DNA from: Methanobacterium sp. PtaB.Bin024
GTDB taxonomy: Archaea > Methanobacteriota > Methanobacteria > Methanobacteriales > Methanobacteriaceae
Reading direction: 5' to 3'
Length of the DNA stretch: 5,921 nucleotides
Assembly: GCA_002067065.1 (NCBI GenBank)
Contig: MVPY01000005.1
Span: 1 to 5,921, forward strand
Positions 5,573 through 5,921 of the stretch are shown here, piece by piece (position 1 is the stretch's first letter; each line of letters opens with the position of its first letter). The position numbers and the translations under genes are program-made. The notes under the pieces are model-generated. The model searched no databases and was not told the DNA's origin. It was given only the letters and a program-made list of their open reading frames with translations.

Positions 5573-5921
5573 CTATTTTTTGGAATTCTCTATCATGACA
5601 CGTATATCATTCCGATAATGGGCACCTATGACCACGATTATAAGCATGATAATGGCAATTATTCCCCAGAACTGTGAATTCTGGTTAAGTTCATCCACTA
5701 TAAGTTCCTGTACTGTTTTTGAATCTTGATCTCCATCTCCACCTCCGTCTGACGAGCCTGAACTTGACGAAGCTCCTGCTGCAGATGCTGCCGCAGTAGT
5801 CCCTAAGGCTTGTGAACCAGAGGATACTCCACTGCTACTTGTGCTGCTTGAACTACCGGAACTGGTTGCTGTGCCTGAGTTGGCACCTGAATCACCGGCA
5901 CCTGAATCACCGGCACCTGAA
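5573..5921 (-). CDS. 3' end of a surface protein with Ser/Gly-rich stalk and C-terminal transmembrane anchor (5' end outside window)
   Basis: The minus-strand frame is open from the window edge (first full codon 5920-5918) to TAG 5575-5573, giving 115 visible residues. Residues 1-66 are low complexity: about 2.5 SGAGD pentapeptides, then Ser, Gly, Ala and Thr runs and an acidic GGGDGDQD. This resembles an extended, probably O-glycosylated cell-wall-spanning stalk. A short SKTVQELIVDELNQNS segment precedes a membrane helix at 84-102 (FWGIIAIIMLIIVVIGAHY) and a charged tail ending NSKK. The positive tail predicts the C-terminus inside and the stalk outside, as in C-terminally anchored archaeal surface proteins. 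The N-terminal functional part is not visible, so its role is unknown. A decayed copy of this tail lies directly downstream, and the giant secreted protein follows on the same strand. Confidence 0.8.
   Translation of the reverse strand, partial: SGAGDSGAGDSGANSGTATSSGSSSSTSSSGVSSGSQALGTTAAASAAGASSSSGSSDGGGDGDQDSKTVQELIVDELNQNSQFWGIIAIIMLIIVVIGAHYRNDIRVMIENSKK
5882..5921. repeat. 15-bp tandem repeat (SGAGD codons)
   Basis: ggcacctgaatcacc occurs at 5882-5896 and 5897-5911, and a third partial copy (5912-5921) reaches the window end. The copies are identical. Read on the minus strand they encode SGAGD pentapeptides of the stalk. The array may continue beyond the window. Confidence 0.85.

Overview
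The window looks like archaeal DNA, most likely a mesophilic Methanobacteriales methanogen (Methanobacterium-like). The reasons are a polyferredoxin-type 4Fe-4S protein, a very large Asn-rich parallel beta-helix 'adhesin-like' surface protein with SbsA-type Ig-like domains, AT-rich intergenic DNA with TTTATATA-type TATA boxes, an AGGAGG Shine-Dalgarno site, and T-run terminators. The taxonomic call rests on family resemblance, not on a search.

Layout: (1) 1-261, plus strand: the 3' end of a ferredoxin or polyferredoxin gene, closed by a T-rich terminator. (2) 262-968: a 0.7 kb AT-rich gap between convergent genes. It holds one doubtful small minus-strand ORF (478-705) and nothing else I can support. 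(3) 1007-4987, minus strand: one giant secreted protein. In order it has a signal peptide, two near-repeats of a ~365-residue beta-helix module, a third module cut short and continued by six to seven 23-residue NosD-like coils, then three SbsA-type Ig-like domains. It has no visible membrane anchor. (4) 4988-5296: its promoter region. (5) 5297-5486, minus: a frameshifted remnant of a C-terminal membrane anchor. (6) 5573-5921, minus: the intact 3' end of a surface protein with a Ser/Gly/Ala/Thr-rich stalk and a C-terminal transmembrane anchor. It is clearly the paralogue of the remnant and runs off the window edge.

The right-hand 5 kb is a cell-surface locus shaped by internal duplication. The giant gene holds two patches where repeat copies are (almost) identical in DNA while the flanking repeat sequence has diverged, which suggests recent gene conversion or unequal recombination. 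The giant gene also lacks a normal start codon where its Shine-Dalgarno site calls for one: an ATA sits there. I did not find a convincing new multi-gene system. The best leads are the start-codon anomaly, the conversion patches and the decayed anchor copy.
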